Source of the DNA: Paramecium sonneborni
Taxonomy: Eukaryota; Ciliophora; Oligohymenophorea; Peniculida; Parameciidae
DNA length: 64,000 nucleotides
Direction of reading: 5' to 3'
NCBI GenBank assembly: GCA_905182985.1
Contig: CAJJDN010000097.1
Location: forward strand, 1 to 64,000
In this document: positions 50,008 to 60,850 of the stretch, piece by piece
Layout: each line of letters starts with the position of its first letter
Position numbering within the stretch: the stretch's first letter is position 1
Program-made: the position numbers and the translations under genes
The notes under the pieces: model-generated
Database searches by the model: none
Seen by the model: only the letters and a program-made list of their open reading frames with translations
Told to the model about the DNA's origin: nothing

Positions 50008-50766
50008 TCATTCAATTAATCTAACTTCGCACTTAAATAAACCAACAGTAAAATGATATTGGCCATCAGGATTAACTTTGAAAGCATATTACTAAAATAT
50101 AATGTTTAATATTTTACATGACTACTTCCTACTTTTAAGATAGTTAAAGAATGTTCAGGACCATTCCAAGTTAGAATTAATTTATCATTTTAATCAAAAT
50201 TAAATCCAACTTTTTTAGTATTTATTTTTGTATCATTTGAACTAAATACATCTAAATTAGATATACATTAATTACATCCTCCATGATAAAGTAGATAAAG
50301 ACCATGACTAGATTCATTCCAATCATGAAAACTAAATGCTCTTCTTCCTTTTAATTTTCTTTCGTTCATATCCATAACGCCTATATATAAATTCTATTAT
50401 TCCATTATAAAATACTCCTCCTCGTTCTTTCACATCAATAGTTAGACTTTATATTTAATCTTTTTCAAGTTGTTACTATATACATACTAATCCCATAGCA
50501 TTTCCTTTTTCATAAGCAGCTTCTTCTCTTAAAGTCACAGAACTAGCTTTTAAATTGGGACTCCATACATAATGCATTCTACAATATTCTATTTATATCT
50601 TTTTACTTTTATAAAATTAAAGGACTTTATAAATGTTATATATGCATATAACTTTATAATGTAACATTACTTAAAGTCTTTAAGGCAGATTCTGCTTAAG
50701 TACTCAACTCTTTCAAAATAATTTCATTTTCTCTTTTCCATTTTTCTAATACTTTTTATGGCCCCA
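50008..50766 (-). pseudogene. truncated duplicate of the SPRY-like gene 3' part
   Basis: Carries the same C-terminal exons as 51174-51932, with TGA at 50008-50010, but stops at the N. Probably an assembly artefact and not a second gene. Confidence 0.8.
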
Positions 50767-50767
50767 N

Positions 50768-51038
50768 AAATAATATGAAGAATTCTAGCTCTAATTCTAG
50801 AATCAGGATCATCTACTAATTGAAAGATTCTAGTCCAAAATTCCGGTACATCTTCTTAAACTTTGCATGGACATAGTTAAGAAGTAGCTGCTAATCTTAT
50901 ATCATTATCTTCATTTGTTGTATAAGCTAATATTTCATAAACATCCTCTGTTATCTTGATTCTTTAAAGAGCATCTTTTTTAGTTTAATGATCTGATTAA
51001 ATATTCTTGCACTTATTCGATTTACCCTTTTATTTCAT
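50768..51038 (-). pseudogene. truncated duplicate of the HEAT-repeat gene 5' part
   Basis: Repeats 49602-49872 from its ATG (51036-51038) to the N. Probably an assembly artefact. Confidence 0.8.
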
Positions 51039-51173
51039 TTAATTAATAAAATATTTAAAAGCTTATTTTATATAAATAAAAAATAATTCTTTACTAAAAT
51101 TAAGATTTAGTAATTTTTAACAGAATTATTAAATATTATTTGATTCATAAATGATATTATTTAATTTAATATA

Positions 51174-52384
51174 TCATTCAATTAATCTAACTTCGCACTT
51201 AAATAAACCAACAGTAAAATGATATTGGCCATCAGGATTAACTTTGAAAGCATATTACTAAAATATAATGTTTAATATTTTACATGACTACTTCCTACTT
51301 TTAAGATAGTTAAAGAATGTTCAGGACCATTCCAAGTTAGAATTAATTTATCATTTTAATCAAAATTAAATCCAACTTTTTTAGTATTTATTTTTGTATC
51401 ATTTGAACTAAATACATCTAAATTAGATATACATTAATTACATCCTCCATGATAAAGTAGATAAAGACCATGACTAGATTCATTCCAATCATGAAAACTA
51501 AATGCTCTTCTTCCTTTTAATTTTCTTTCGTTCATATCCATAACGCCTATATATAAATTCTATTATTCCATTATAAAATACTCCTCCTCGTTCTTTCACA
51601 TCAATAGTTAGACTTTATATTTAATCTTTTTCAAGTTGTTACTATATACATACTAATCCCATAGCATTTCCTTTTTCATAAGCAGCTTCTTCTCTTAAAG
51701 TCACAGAACTAGCTTTTAAATTGGGACTCCATACATAATGCATTCTACAATATTCTATTTATATCTTTTTACTTTTATAAAATTAAAGGACTTTATAAAT
51801 GTTATATATGCATATAACTTTATAATGTAACATTACTTAAAGTCTTTAAGGCAGATTCTGCTTAAGTACTCAACTCTTTCAAAATAATTTCATTTTCTCT
51901 TTTCCATTTTTCTAATACTTTTTATGGCCCCAACTTGTTTATTTTTAATACATGTAACAGACCTTGAACATTTAATTATTAAGGAGGATTAGTTTCATTT
52001 AGTTAACTTAAAGTTTAATTAATAGATGCTTTGTCTGCTCCTAATATATCATAAGCTTCTATAGTTCTATTAACATTCTAAGAGTTACACTTACTTTATT
52101 AGATTTTCTTCAAATATTTTTACTGACTCATGCATTTACACTGATCTACTTTATATTGCTTTTATCAATTCATCTTTACTAAATTATTAATTTATTTATT
52201 CCCTCACCTATTAGGGAAATTAACCACGAATCATTTTCTAGAATTCAGCATATAGTTAATGATCATGAGATTTATGTTGATGATTGTCATTTTTAGCTTT
52301 AAATAATCTATTTTATTAATCACATTTAGCATCTATGCATATATATTATTTCTCTTAATTTTCTTTATGTTCATTATTATCCAT
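51174..52384 (-). CDS. SPRY-like domain protein with helical N-terminus
   Basis: Starts at ATG 52382-52384 and ends at TGA 51174-51176. The N-terminus is Gln/His-rich (NDNHQHKSHDHQLY) with CIDAKC that may bind metal. It is followed by a helical region (EAYDILGADKASINQTLSQ ... KVLEKWKRENEII). The C-terminal half is beta-rich: GGNLYIGVMDMNERKLKG, then AFSFHDWNESSHGLYLLYHGG, KVGFNFDQNDKLILTW and FTVGLFKCEVRLIE. The order 'IGVMD ... W ... G ... D.L.L' resembles SPRY/B30.2 folds that bind protein partners. At least three short introns are present; one of 22 nt next to RGG is clear, others are not all fixed. Confidence 0.65.
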
Positions 52385-52674
52385 TTTATATATAAATATT
52401 ATTCTCAATCAATTTAAATAATTATCAATTCATATTTATTACTACATTAATACATTCAAAACTATTAATTTCAATAAACAAACCTATTCTTGTATAATCA
52501 TATCTTAAATTAAAAAAATCACTATTGTTTATTTATTCACAAGTAAGAATAGTTAATTATTTTATTGTTTTTCTAGAAATAATTAAACTTAATTAGATAG
52601 TGACTAATATTTATTTATTATGATTTTTTCGATAAATTTATTTAAGAATATTCAATATCTTATACAAACAAAAA

Positions 52675-54433
52675 ATGAATAATCTAAAGCTCTCTTTTAG
52701 AAGTTCATTAAAGCAAAATCAATTTTTTACTGATTAACTTCCAATGCTAACATTTTTTTATGAAAGAGTTTGTATATTTGGATCAATAAGTGCAGTAATT
52801 ATTTTCTCATTAGAATTTATATACCCAATTGGATTTGGCAATAGCAAATATCTAATAATATGTTTACCTTTAATATTTTTAATGTCTTTTAGATTAATCA
52901 AAAAATACCCAGAATTATTTAATTACATTTTACCCTTCAATAATCTTTTAGTTGGGTTACTCTATAATATAAACCTTTTATTTAATTTTTTACCTGATGT
53001 AAATTCTATGATTGCATAAACAGTTGTTTTAGTGCAATTTAGCTTACTTTTGGGCTCAAACTTTTTGTTAAATCTGGCAATTATAATATTTAACTTTTCT
53101 ACTTTAATCTTGGTTTAAACTATACTTCAGAACTCATTTAACGGAAATTAAGTTATGTTTATATTAGGTAATAAAATTTTAAATAATTTCAGCTCTTATT
53201 TTGTCTTGTCTGTCGTATTATTCAAATGAATATCAAAAAAGAGAGTTTTTCTTGTTAAAATAAAGAGATGATATGTAATTTGGTAGTTTAATAGAACAAT
53301 TTAGTATATAATTTATGAAGGTTAAGTATGATAAAAGAACAAATTTCATTAAATTAGAATCCTAAAATCAAACTTCAACAGGATTTTACTTTTCTAATTA
53401 AGAAAAGTTTCGATAATTTATCAGATAAATCTAAATTCCAAAATATCAAAGGAATAATTTGATTTAATCCAAAATTTCATTTTCAAGATTAAGAAATGAT
53501 TATTAACAATTAAACTCTTAACCTAAATTAAGTAGATTATCATTTCCAACTTTAGAAAGTTCAGAAACTCTTGAGTAATTGCTTCATAAATCATTTACTA
53601 ATCAATAAACTGATAATTTTAGTTTTTTACAAGGTTATGATACTACAACAAAATGTGACTATAAAATAAAAATCTTATATATTATTGAAAAAGGAGAAAC
53701 AAAAGCTATTGTATTACTTTAATAAAATGAAGTAAGAAGACAATTAATTAAAGCAAAATAATAGAGAGATTGTTTAAAGAAGATAATCTCTTAATTTCAA
53801 TCCATATTTGAGATTCGGATAAAATAATTAAGTTCACTTTTAAATCAAAAAAGATATCTTTCTTAAGCTACATTATTCTCTGAAACATCATTTCGTTTAG
53901 TTCAATTCATTTCAGAGTATTTTTCAATATGTTTAAATAAAAATGATATACCTAAATTGAAAATTTCAAAAATAAAAATACATTAATTATTAGAATAAAT
54001 AGAAAATCCTATTAGAGATTATTTAAATTATAAATAGATTAAATTTTAATATTCTACGGATTAAAATTTAGTAATTACAAATGATGCTTATTTGATTACA
54101 CATTTAATACTAAGTCTATTATGTTTCCTAATTTAAAAATGTCCAATATAAATTAATTTATTTATAAAATAGTCTAAGGAATAAAAATAATATCAAGTAG
54201 GAAATGTAGATGAAATCATAATTTAAATATGTGGACAATTTTAAGGTTCTCCAAAAAGAGTATTTGAAATAGATTGCTTTAATTAAATGATAAAAAAAGT
54301 AATAAAGATTATTGGTCCAATTGGATAATTAATAAATGAATTTAAAACTAATTAGCTTGGTTAGGAAATAAAGTTTGAGTGTGTCATTTTTAAGAATTTA
54401 AACTCTTTTAAAGACATATTTAAAAAAATCTGA
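52675..54433 (+). CDS. membrane protein with degenerate sensor-histidine-kinase-like core
   Basis: 577 residues with a 25-nt intron near 53167-53191. Five or six hydrophobic helices occupy residues 25-185 (for example ISAVIIFSLEFIYPIGF and LIICLPLIFLMSF). The cytosolic part has a helical hairpin region followed by a segment (IKFQYSTDQNLVITNDAYLITHLILSLLCFLIQ) that resembles the N-box side of a HATPase fold. Glycine-rich ATP-lid boxes and a clear phosphoacceptor His are not visible. I read it as a divergent or inactive hybrid-sensor relative; ciliates have many such membrane sensors. Assignment is tentative. Confidence 0.5.
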
Positions 54434-54706
54434 ATATTTATTTATCCTTGAATAGATATAATTATAAACTTAGTATATATATGATATAATCTTAAACATG
54501 ATAAAATCTAAGTTAAAAATAGAACAATAGAATGCTTTTCTATATATAGTTTATGAATAATTAAATATAATAATTTCAGTTGTATATATGACATAGTTAC
54601 CAAAACTTATTTAAGAAAATACATTATTTGAATGTAGAGGTAACATATTAACAAATATGAAGAATTAAAATAATAGCAACAAGATAATATAATTTTTGAT
54701 AAAAAC

Positions 54707-56265
54707 ATGAAAAGTATAAAAATACATAAATATAGAGGTTTCGTCTTAAAAGTTGGGCCTACAAATTTATACACATATCATAATTCTTAAGAATAGAATA
54801 TTAAGGGTTCCAACTTATATTTATAAATATATGTGATTGAGAAGTTAAAATTGATCATTGAACTTACTTTTAAAGATGAAGTATAAATGGTTATAATTAA
54901 TAAGTATTACAAAATAATTGTTGGTCCAAATTTTCAATAATCATACTCTAAAAATTAAAATGAAGTGAAAATATCAAGTGCATTTATATTAACAAATAAA
55001 TGGATCAGTTTAGGATTTGATGTAGATAGTTTTTTTAAGGTTGGAGAAATATAATTAAAAATGTTAAGTATCCAATCCCTTTGTAGATTAAAAAAAATAT
55101 ATGAATCTAATATCACGAGTAAATTAAAGTAATTAATAATTTATAAAAAAGTGATGGTTAATGTATTATTTAAAAGATTTGTGAAAAAAGAATATTGGAA
55201 TTATTACCTTTGAGTATTAGAGCATAATCAGAAAAATTAGAGGTTAGATAAAATTAGTTAATTAATTAATTAAGACGATAATCAACTATCTCTAATTCTT
55301 AAGAGAGAAATATTTAGAGTCAATCAGCCAAGAAATAATTTTAAACTAAATAAATAAATTAGATGTTTTAAGAATAGACGAAACTCAGCAACTAAAATGG
55401 ATTAAAAGTAAAACAAACTTAAAATATGTAAAATTAAAGAAATTCCATTTAAAAATAATATCGTAAAAGTTCTTAAATAAATAAATTATAATTATAAGCG
55501 AAGCCACTAGTATTTGATTCAATCTCAACATACGCAAATTAATATCAAGAATAATAATAAATAGTTAAATAGTAATAACAACTTATGTAATCTAATTCTA
55601 ACAGATAGAAAAAGCTACCTCAAACAGGTGTAGTTCTTATTAAATAATTATCTTAAGAATGCTTATTAGAAAAGACAATCTAGTTAGCAACAGGATTGCA
55701 AGTAATTGAAGAAGTTAATTCAACAAAACCTCCTATACATTCAAAAAACAATTCTTCAAAACAAAATACATAAGTATAGTTATAGAAGAAAGCTGTAAAA
55801 AGTTGTCTGAGATAGAATCAAGATTTAAAAAATGGAAATAATTCTATTAATGAACCTTTTGATGAAATAAAAATAGAAAACGATTAAAAACATAAATCAT
55901 CGTAAGTTAGTTCTGGAGTTAAAGATGTGTATTATGAATGCGATAATTCTGAATATTAAACAAAATATGGAAAATTTTCTAATACTTTTACTCGTCCTTT
56001 GGGATTATCATCTTATAATCATAAGTTAATTTCTTAATAGTCCACTCATTAGAATTAAGGTAGTACAAATGAGTATTTTTATTTGAGTAGTTAATAAATT
56101 GAATAAAATTAAAGTGCTAATTAAACAGCAAATGAAATTGAAGAATAGATAGAAGCTCCAGAACTAAAAAGTAAAATGACTGAGGAAAGCTTTAATTCTA
56201 TAAATGGTATATAAATTAGATAGGAAGATAGTTAAGAAGAACTTGCAGTGTCAAAATACGAATGA
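54707..56265 (+). CDS. CFAP20-domain protein (CFAP20DC-like)
   Basis: About 511 residues; a 23-nt intron near 55129-55151 restores the frame. The N-terminal ~150 residues fit the CFAP20 (DUF667) fold. They have KYRGFVLKVGP, YLQIYVIEKLKLIIELTF, IIVGPNFQQSYS, NKWISLGFDVDSFF and, at the end, LCRLKKIYESN, which parallels the family's C-R-I/L-R/K-K ending. A long Gln/Ser/Asn-rich, probably disordered tail follows. CFAP20 itself is an inner-junction protein of ciliary doublets; proteins with a tail like this are the CFAP20DC type. An upstream exon is possible, as the start Met lies just before the domain. Confidence 0.65.
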
Positions 56266-56384
56266 ATAATTTTTGTTATTATTTATTTAATTCTTACTAA
56301 TATAATAGAGTTAATTAATGAAAAAATTATTGATAAGGATTATTGGATAAATATTAATGTATATTATATTAAATATTAATTTTG

Positions 56385-57295
56385 ATGAATCAAAGAAAAA
56401 ATAGTAATTATGGATATTGGAACAATCGAAACTTTAATTAAACGTATTAAAACGATAAATCAATATTAAAAGACCCAATATTATATGAGGATCAACCTAA
56501 AAAATAAATAATTCGTATCCTTGATAAAAAATAACCTTATTATGAATCATAGATAGAAGATTAAAAATCAAATAATGATAATGACTAAATAAAAGAAACA
56601 AACAAACAATAAGAACTTATAAAATAAGGGGTTTTTAAAAAAGATGAAAAGAGTGAAGAAGATGAATAAAATTCAAATGAGGATGTAAAAGATGATTAGG
56701 AAGAGAGTAGTTAATTAGACAACGATATTGATGAAAAAGAAGAATAGAATTCTCAGGAAGATTATTTAGATGATTATGATGATTATGATGATTATGATAA
56801 TTATGAAGAAGATCAAGAAGATTAAGAAGAAGAAGGTGAATTTTAAGATGATTACAAATCAGATAATGATTCATAAAATTTTGATGAGAATAATTAAGAT
56901 GATAATGAAGAAGATTTAAATCCATATGATTCAGATGATGAAATAGAAAATAGAGTCAAATCAAGAGAATAATAGCCAAGATTATCCGAAAGTTCATTTA
57001 GAATGTTGGGTTTTGAATGTAGAAAAATTAATCCCTCTTTACCTAAAGGATTTGCAAAAAAAACTTAAAGAGATGAAAGTGGCAAAAGAATAACAAATTA
57101 AAATAATAATAATAATAATTAATAAATAAATCAAACAAATGAATTAAGATTTATTCAAAAAATAGAATAAATAAAAGCAAAATAATAAAAAGAAGAAGTA
57201 TAATAATAGCAACAATACTAATAATAATAATAATAATAATAGTAATAATAATAATAATAAGTATAGTAATAGTAATAATAATAATAAGTATAGTA

Positions 57296-57326
<31 letters not shown>

Positions 57327-60034
57327 GCATAATAATAATAAAGTTATTAAAATTTTGAATCATAATATGATGCTAATAGTTGGAAAATACCTTCTATCCC
57401 TAATAATTTAAAGTTTTTGTCATCTAATTCAGAAGATAAAACTATACAATATTATTTAGAAGGAGAATGGGTTGGCTTTTAATTTATAGATGAAATGTGC
57501 ACAGAAAAAAATAAATAAGATGCTATAAATCTTGATCTTTTTAATAGGATATTTGAAGTTGATTAGAATTTTAAATTAAATACTTCGTTGGTTGTTAAAT
57601 AGTACACTAGACCAAATTAGGGAAAATAAGAAACAATCTTTAGATCTCAGAGAGGAATGATTAAGTCAATAAAAAGATTACAAACAATATTTTGTGACAG
57701 ATAGAAAAGAAAATAAGATGGTTCCCTTGTAAATATTGTGGAAATATTTTAATATATATCTGATAGATTTAGAGCTTTAAGCACAGAATTGACCTAAATA
57801 GAACCAAAAAATAGTAATAATTATATATTTAGGATTCAATATCTCGAATAACTAAGTAAAATAATTAAGTTGTTAAATAGTCCGAATATATCTGCTGTCA
57901 TATATAGAAATGATGAACGCAGATTAAAGTTCCCAATAAATAAGATAGAATATAAATAATTGTGAAATTTATCTACGAAAAGCACTTGATGATTTAGCAA
58001 TCAATTATTAAATATTATTTCATGAAATGTATGTAATCAGTTTATTTATTTTAGAAATGAAAAAAGATTTATTTTGGTGGATAACGTTCCTGAATTTATC
58101 TCATATTATCATCTTATGCTTTCTTAAACTATTCTCTCTAAAAACTCTAACTCTATTTAAAAATTAGCCAATTTGGATATTATCTTTTCTGAATTCTAAT
58201 ATTTTGATACCCTTATAGAAACTTCTGAATTTTAATTCTGTAAATTGGTAAAAGAGTATATCATTGTCAAAAATTATAGTGCTTTACTTGATCTTGGAAA
58301 TAACTGTAAAATTACTTTATTTTAAAAATTTTTCATCTATCTTTTTTAAAATCAAATTAAGTTATATATAGAAGATATGGAAAAAATGAAGTTATATGAA
58401 AAAGATAAGTTAAAACTTAAATTTATTGATATTAATTCTATTTATTAATAATGGATTTCAATAGATGATAAAATAACCTTTTTAAATTTAAGAGGAAACT
58501 TTTCTAAAATTATTCTTGGAAAGGTTCAAATTGAAAAAGTTAATTGTATAGAAAATTAAAATTTGAATTAATAGGTTATTAATTAAAAATCAAACTAAAC
58601 AGATTTAAAAACATTAAAGATGAAATCAACAATATAAGAGATGCTTTTATAATTATCTTTAAAAAAAATCTTAAACAAATTTACAAAATTTTTAGCACCT
58701 CATTTAGATAATATTGATTAAGAGCTAGGAAATTTTTACAAAATGTAAAGAATCTTAAAACACTGGAGATTAAGCACTTTAACTGAGAAAAGATATTAAA
58801 AATTTTTGTAGTTAACTAAATAAAAGAAGAATTATAAATAACAAAAATAAATAAAAATAGTAGAACAATAAAATTTTAGAATTGATTTAACTCGAAAGTT
58901 AATCAATAAAAATGCTTTATAAAAAGATCTATATTATAAGGTTGTTATTTTAAATAATAACGAAAGTCATAATGAATTAGTGGAAAAATTAATCTTTTCA
59001 TTATGTGATAAATAATTTAAAGCATAAGATGATTCTATAATAATAGAATCGAATGTTTCTTACAAAAAGAAAGAATATAAATTATATATGAGCATTTAAA
59101 TATTAGAAAATTTATAGAAAGAAAGAATTTGTGGAGCAGACATGTATATAGTAATTGGAGATATTTTGGATATAAATATTGGGAAACCTTGTTTGTAAAT
59201 AATTTTTGATTAGAAAAATAAAATGGAGGATAAGGGAACATTGCATGTAGAATATGATTATATTGAATTATTTGATAAGCTTTAAGATAGCTAGGAATTC
59301 AATAATAAATTAATTGAAATAGTAGATCGTAGTTTAGAAAATAAATAAGCAATAGAAGATATATAGCTAATATCTTTGAGTGATTATTTCAAAGAAATTT
59401 AAAGGGCAGAATGCCAGAATTATTAGAACGATCAAATTGAATATTTTATTACTAGATGTGTCTAAGCAGAGTTATACTTACAAGATGCATTAAAAAATAA
59501 TATATGTTCAGATGAATTACCTTAAGAATTACTTTTTGATCGTTATATAAATTAGGAACTCATTTTAAAATATGTTGTTAAAGTACTACTTGGTTGTCAT
59601 AATTTTAGTTCAATCCAGCAAATAGATTAATGATACCTCTCTGCAATCAATTACAAAAAAAAGATATGATAAGTGAAAGAATATTAATAAATGAGATAAA
59701 GGATTATTTAGAAGATTACTTAGATGAGATGGAATTATTAAAATTATTAACCCAAAATTTCAAATTTGGAAGGAACTTTACAGGAGACTGGAAGTTACTA
59801 TTTGAGTTTATAATTGAGTAGTTGGTTTAATATCTTGAGAATTCTGATATATATTTTGTATTGAAGGGAAACCACAACACAATTTTAGATCAAAATGAAT
59901 TGAATATCAGAGTTTAATAAGATATAAGCCAACTTCTTAAGAAGAAGCCAGATTAGTAACAGAAAAGTCAAATAATGTCCAAAATATTCAAATTTGAATT
60001 GGGTGATTTAATAAAAAAAAGAGTTTGCAAATGA
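56385..60034 (+). CDS. SAC3/GANP-like protein with acidic and polyQ N-terminus
   Basis: About 1192 residues; introns of 19, 26 and 26 nt give an exact frame from ATG 56385-56387 to TGA 60032-60034. The first 330 residues are low complexity: acidic Asp/Glu/Tyr repeats (DDYDDYDDY) and a long Gln tract of TAA/TAG codons. A SAC3-type region follows with VNIVEIFQYISDRFRALSTEL, then VRIYLLSYIEMMN and NNCEIYLRKALDDLA. This matches the family order 'fvsDR.RaiR.dl ... vr.h'. The C-terminal half is helical with WRLSTLTEKRYQKFLQ. SAC3/GANP proteins scaffold TREX-2 at nuclear pores for mRNA export. The family call rests on these motifs alone. Confidence 0.6.
57199..57342 (+). repeat. TAA/TAG polyglutamine tract
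   Basis: Nearly continuous TAA and TAG codons, with a few CAA, GTA and GCA, in frame in the SAC3-like gene. The minus-strand ORF at 57151-57363 made of Ile and Thr is its shadow. Confidence 0.85.
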
Positions 60035-60169
60035 TTTGTTTATTAAATATTTTATAAAATATTTAATTATCTAATATTATCATTTGAAAAGTAAAGGATA
60101 AATTTTCAATAGAGTAAATCTTAAGAAATAGAATTATTAAAATTTCTAACAATATTTGATTGTTTTAGC

Positions 60170-60836
60170 TTTATTAATGACTTCTACTTCAGGTAATTTA
60201 AATTATAAAAATTTAAGGAAAACATCTTCAATAAATCTTAATAAACCATTAAAACTCATATCCATTCCTTTTAAAACATAAGGAGTATCAAAATTATAAT
60301 TTTAACCTTTCTTTGCTAATTTTTCTATTACATCCTAGCAGGATCACTAATAATATTAACTAGTCTAACAAAACGATCTAACTGATTACTAACTGCAAAA
60401 TCAATTAAATTCTCCAAATACTCTATATCTATATTTATTTTTTGAATAAGCAATAACTTGGGTATAGCCTCCAATTGCTAATCTACCAATTTCTATATGA
60501 GCAACATAATTATTGACTCTTACAATAGGTAATTAAGAAGGTGTTGATAAAGTTCTTGCAACAGTAACACCAATAACAAGTTGTCCAACAATTTCATGGC
60601 CTTTTGGATAAAAGATAAGATCAATTTCATCTAAGGTAATCTTAGTTATTTTTTTATGCCTCATCCAAAACTTCGAATATTTTATTTGTGATATTATGCT
60701 GTTCTTTTGGTACAAATCCTGTCCCTTATTATTTTTTCATAGTATTTGATAGAATATTACCATCTTTTATAACTACTCCAATCCAAATTATATTTGAACT
60801 ACCTTCAATACTTAATGTAAGATATTATTTATTCAT
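60170..60836 (-). pseudogene. KAE1/OSGEP (tRNA t6A synthesis) pseudogene
   Basis: Minus-strand pieces in KAE1 order from ATG 60834-60836. They are LSIEGSSNIIWIGVV, FVPKEQHNITNKIFEVLDEA, then after a one-base shift ITLDEIDLIFYPKG and GVTVARTL. These are followed by VNNYVAHIEIGR, GGYTQVIAYSKNKYR, VSNQLDRFVRLVNIISDP and YVLKGMDMSFNGLL. KAE1 is the catalytic subunit of KEOPS, adding threonylcarbamoyl to A37 of tRNAs. Here the metal-ligand His of VNHxxGH is Asn, and the stretch before GGNTQ is deleted. The PPG loop is missing, and the C-terminal third is replaced by unrelated sequence. A one-base frameshift lies near 60655. It is not functional. Confidence 0.8.
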
Positions 60837-60850
60837 AAATTTATTAATAA

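Larger units (their letters stand above)
49602..51932. repeat. 1166-bp direct duplication joined at an N
   Basis: Sequence 49602-50766 reappears as 50768-51932, as far as I compared it base for base, with a single N at 50767. The duplication cuts the HEAT-repeat gene in the right copy and the SPRY-like gene in the left copy. Together the outer parts make one intact copy of each. Confidence 0.95.

Noticed and set aside
57151..57363. Minus-strand ORF rich in Ile and Thr
   Set aside because: It is the reverse of the TAA/TAG Gln tract in the SAC3-like gene.
10355..60034. Standard genetic code with many broken genes
   Set aside because: With TAA/TAG as Gln the frames of dozens of recognisable families open fully and end in TGA, so the apparent breaks come from the wrong code.
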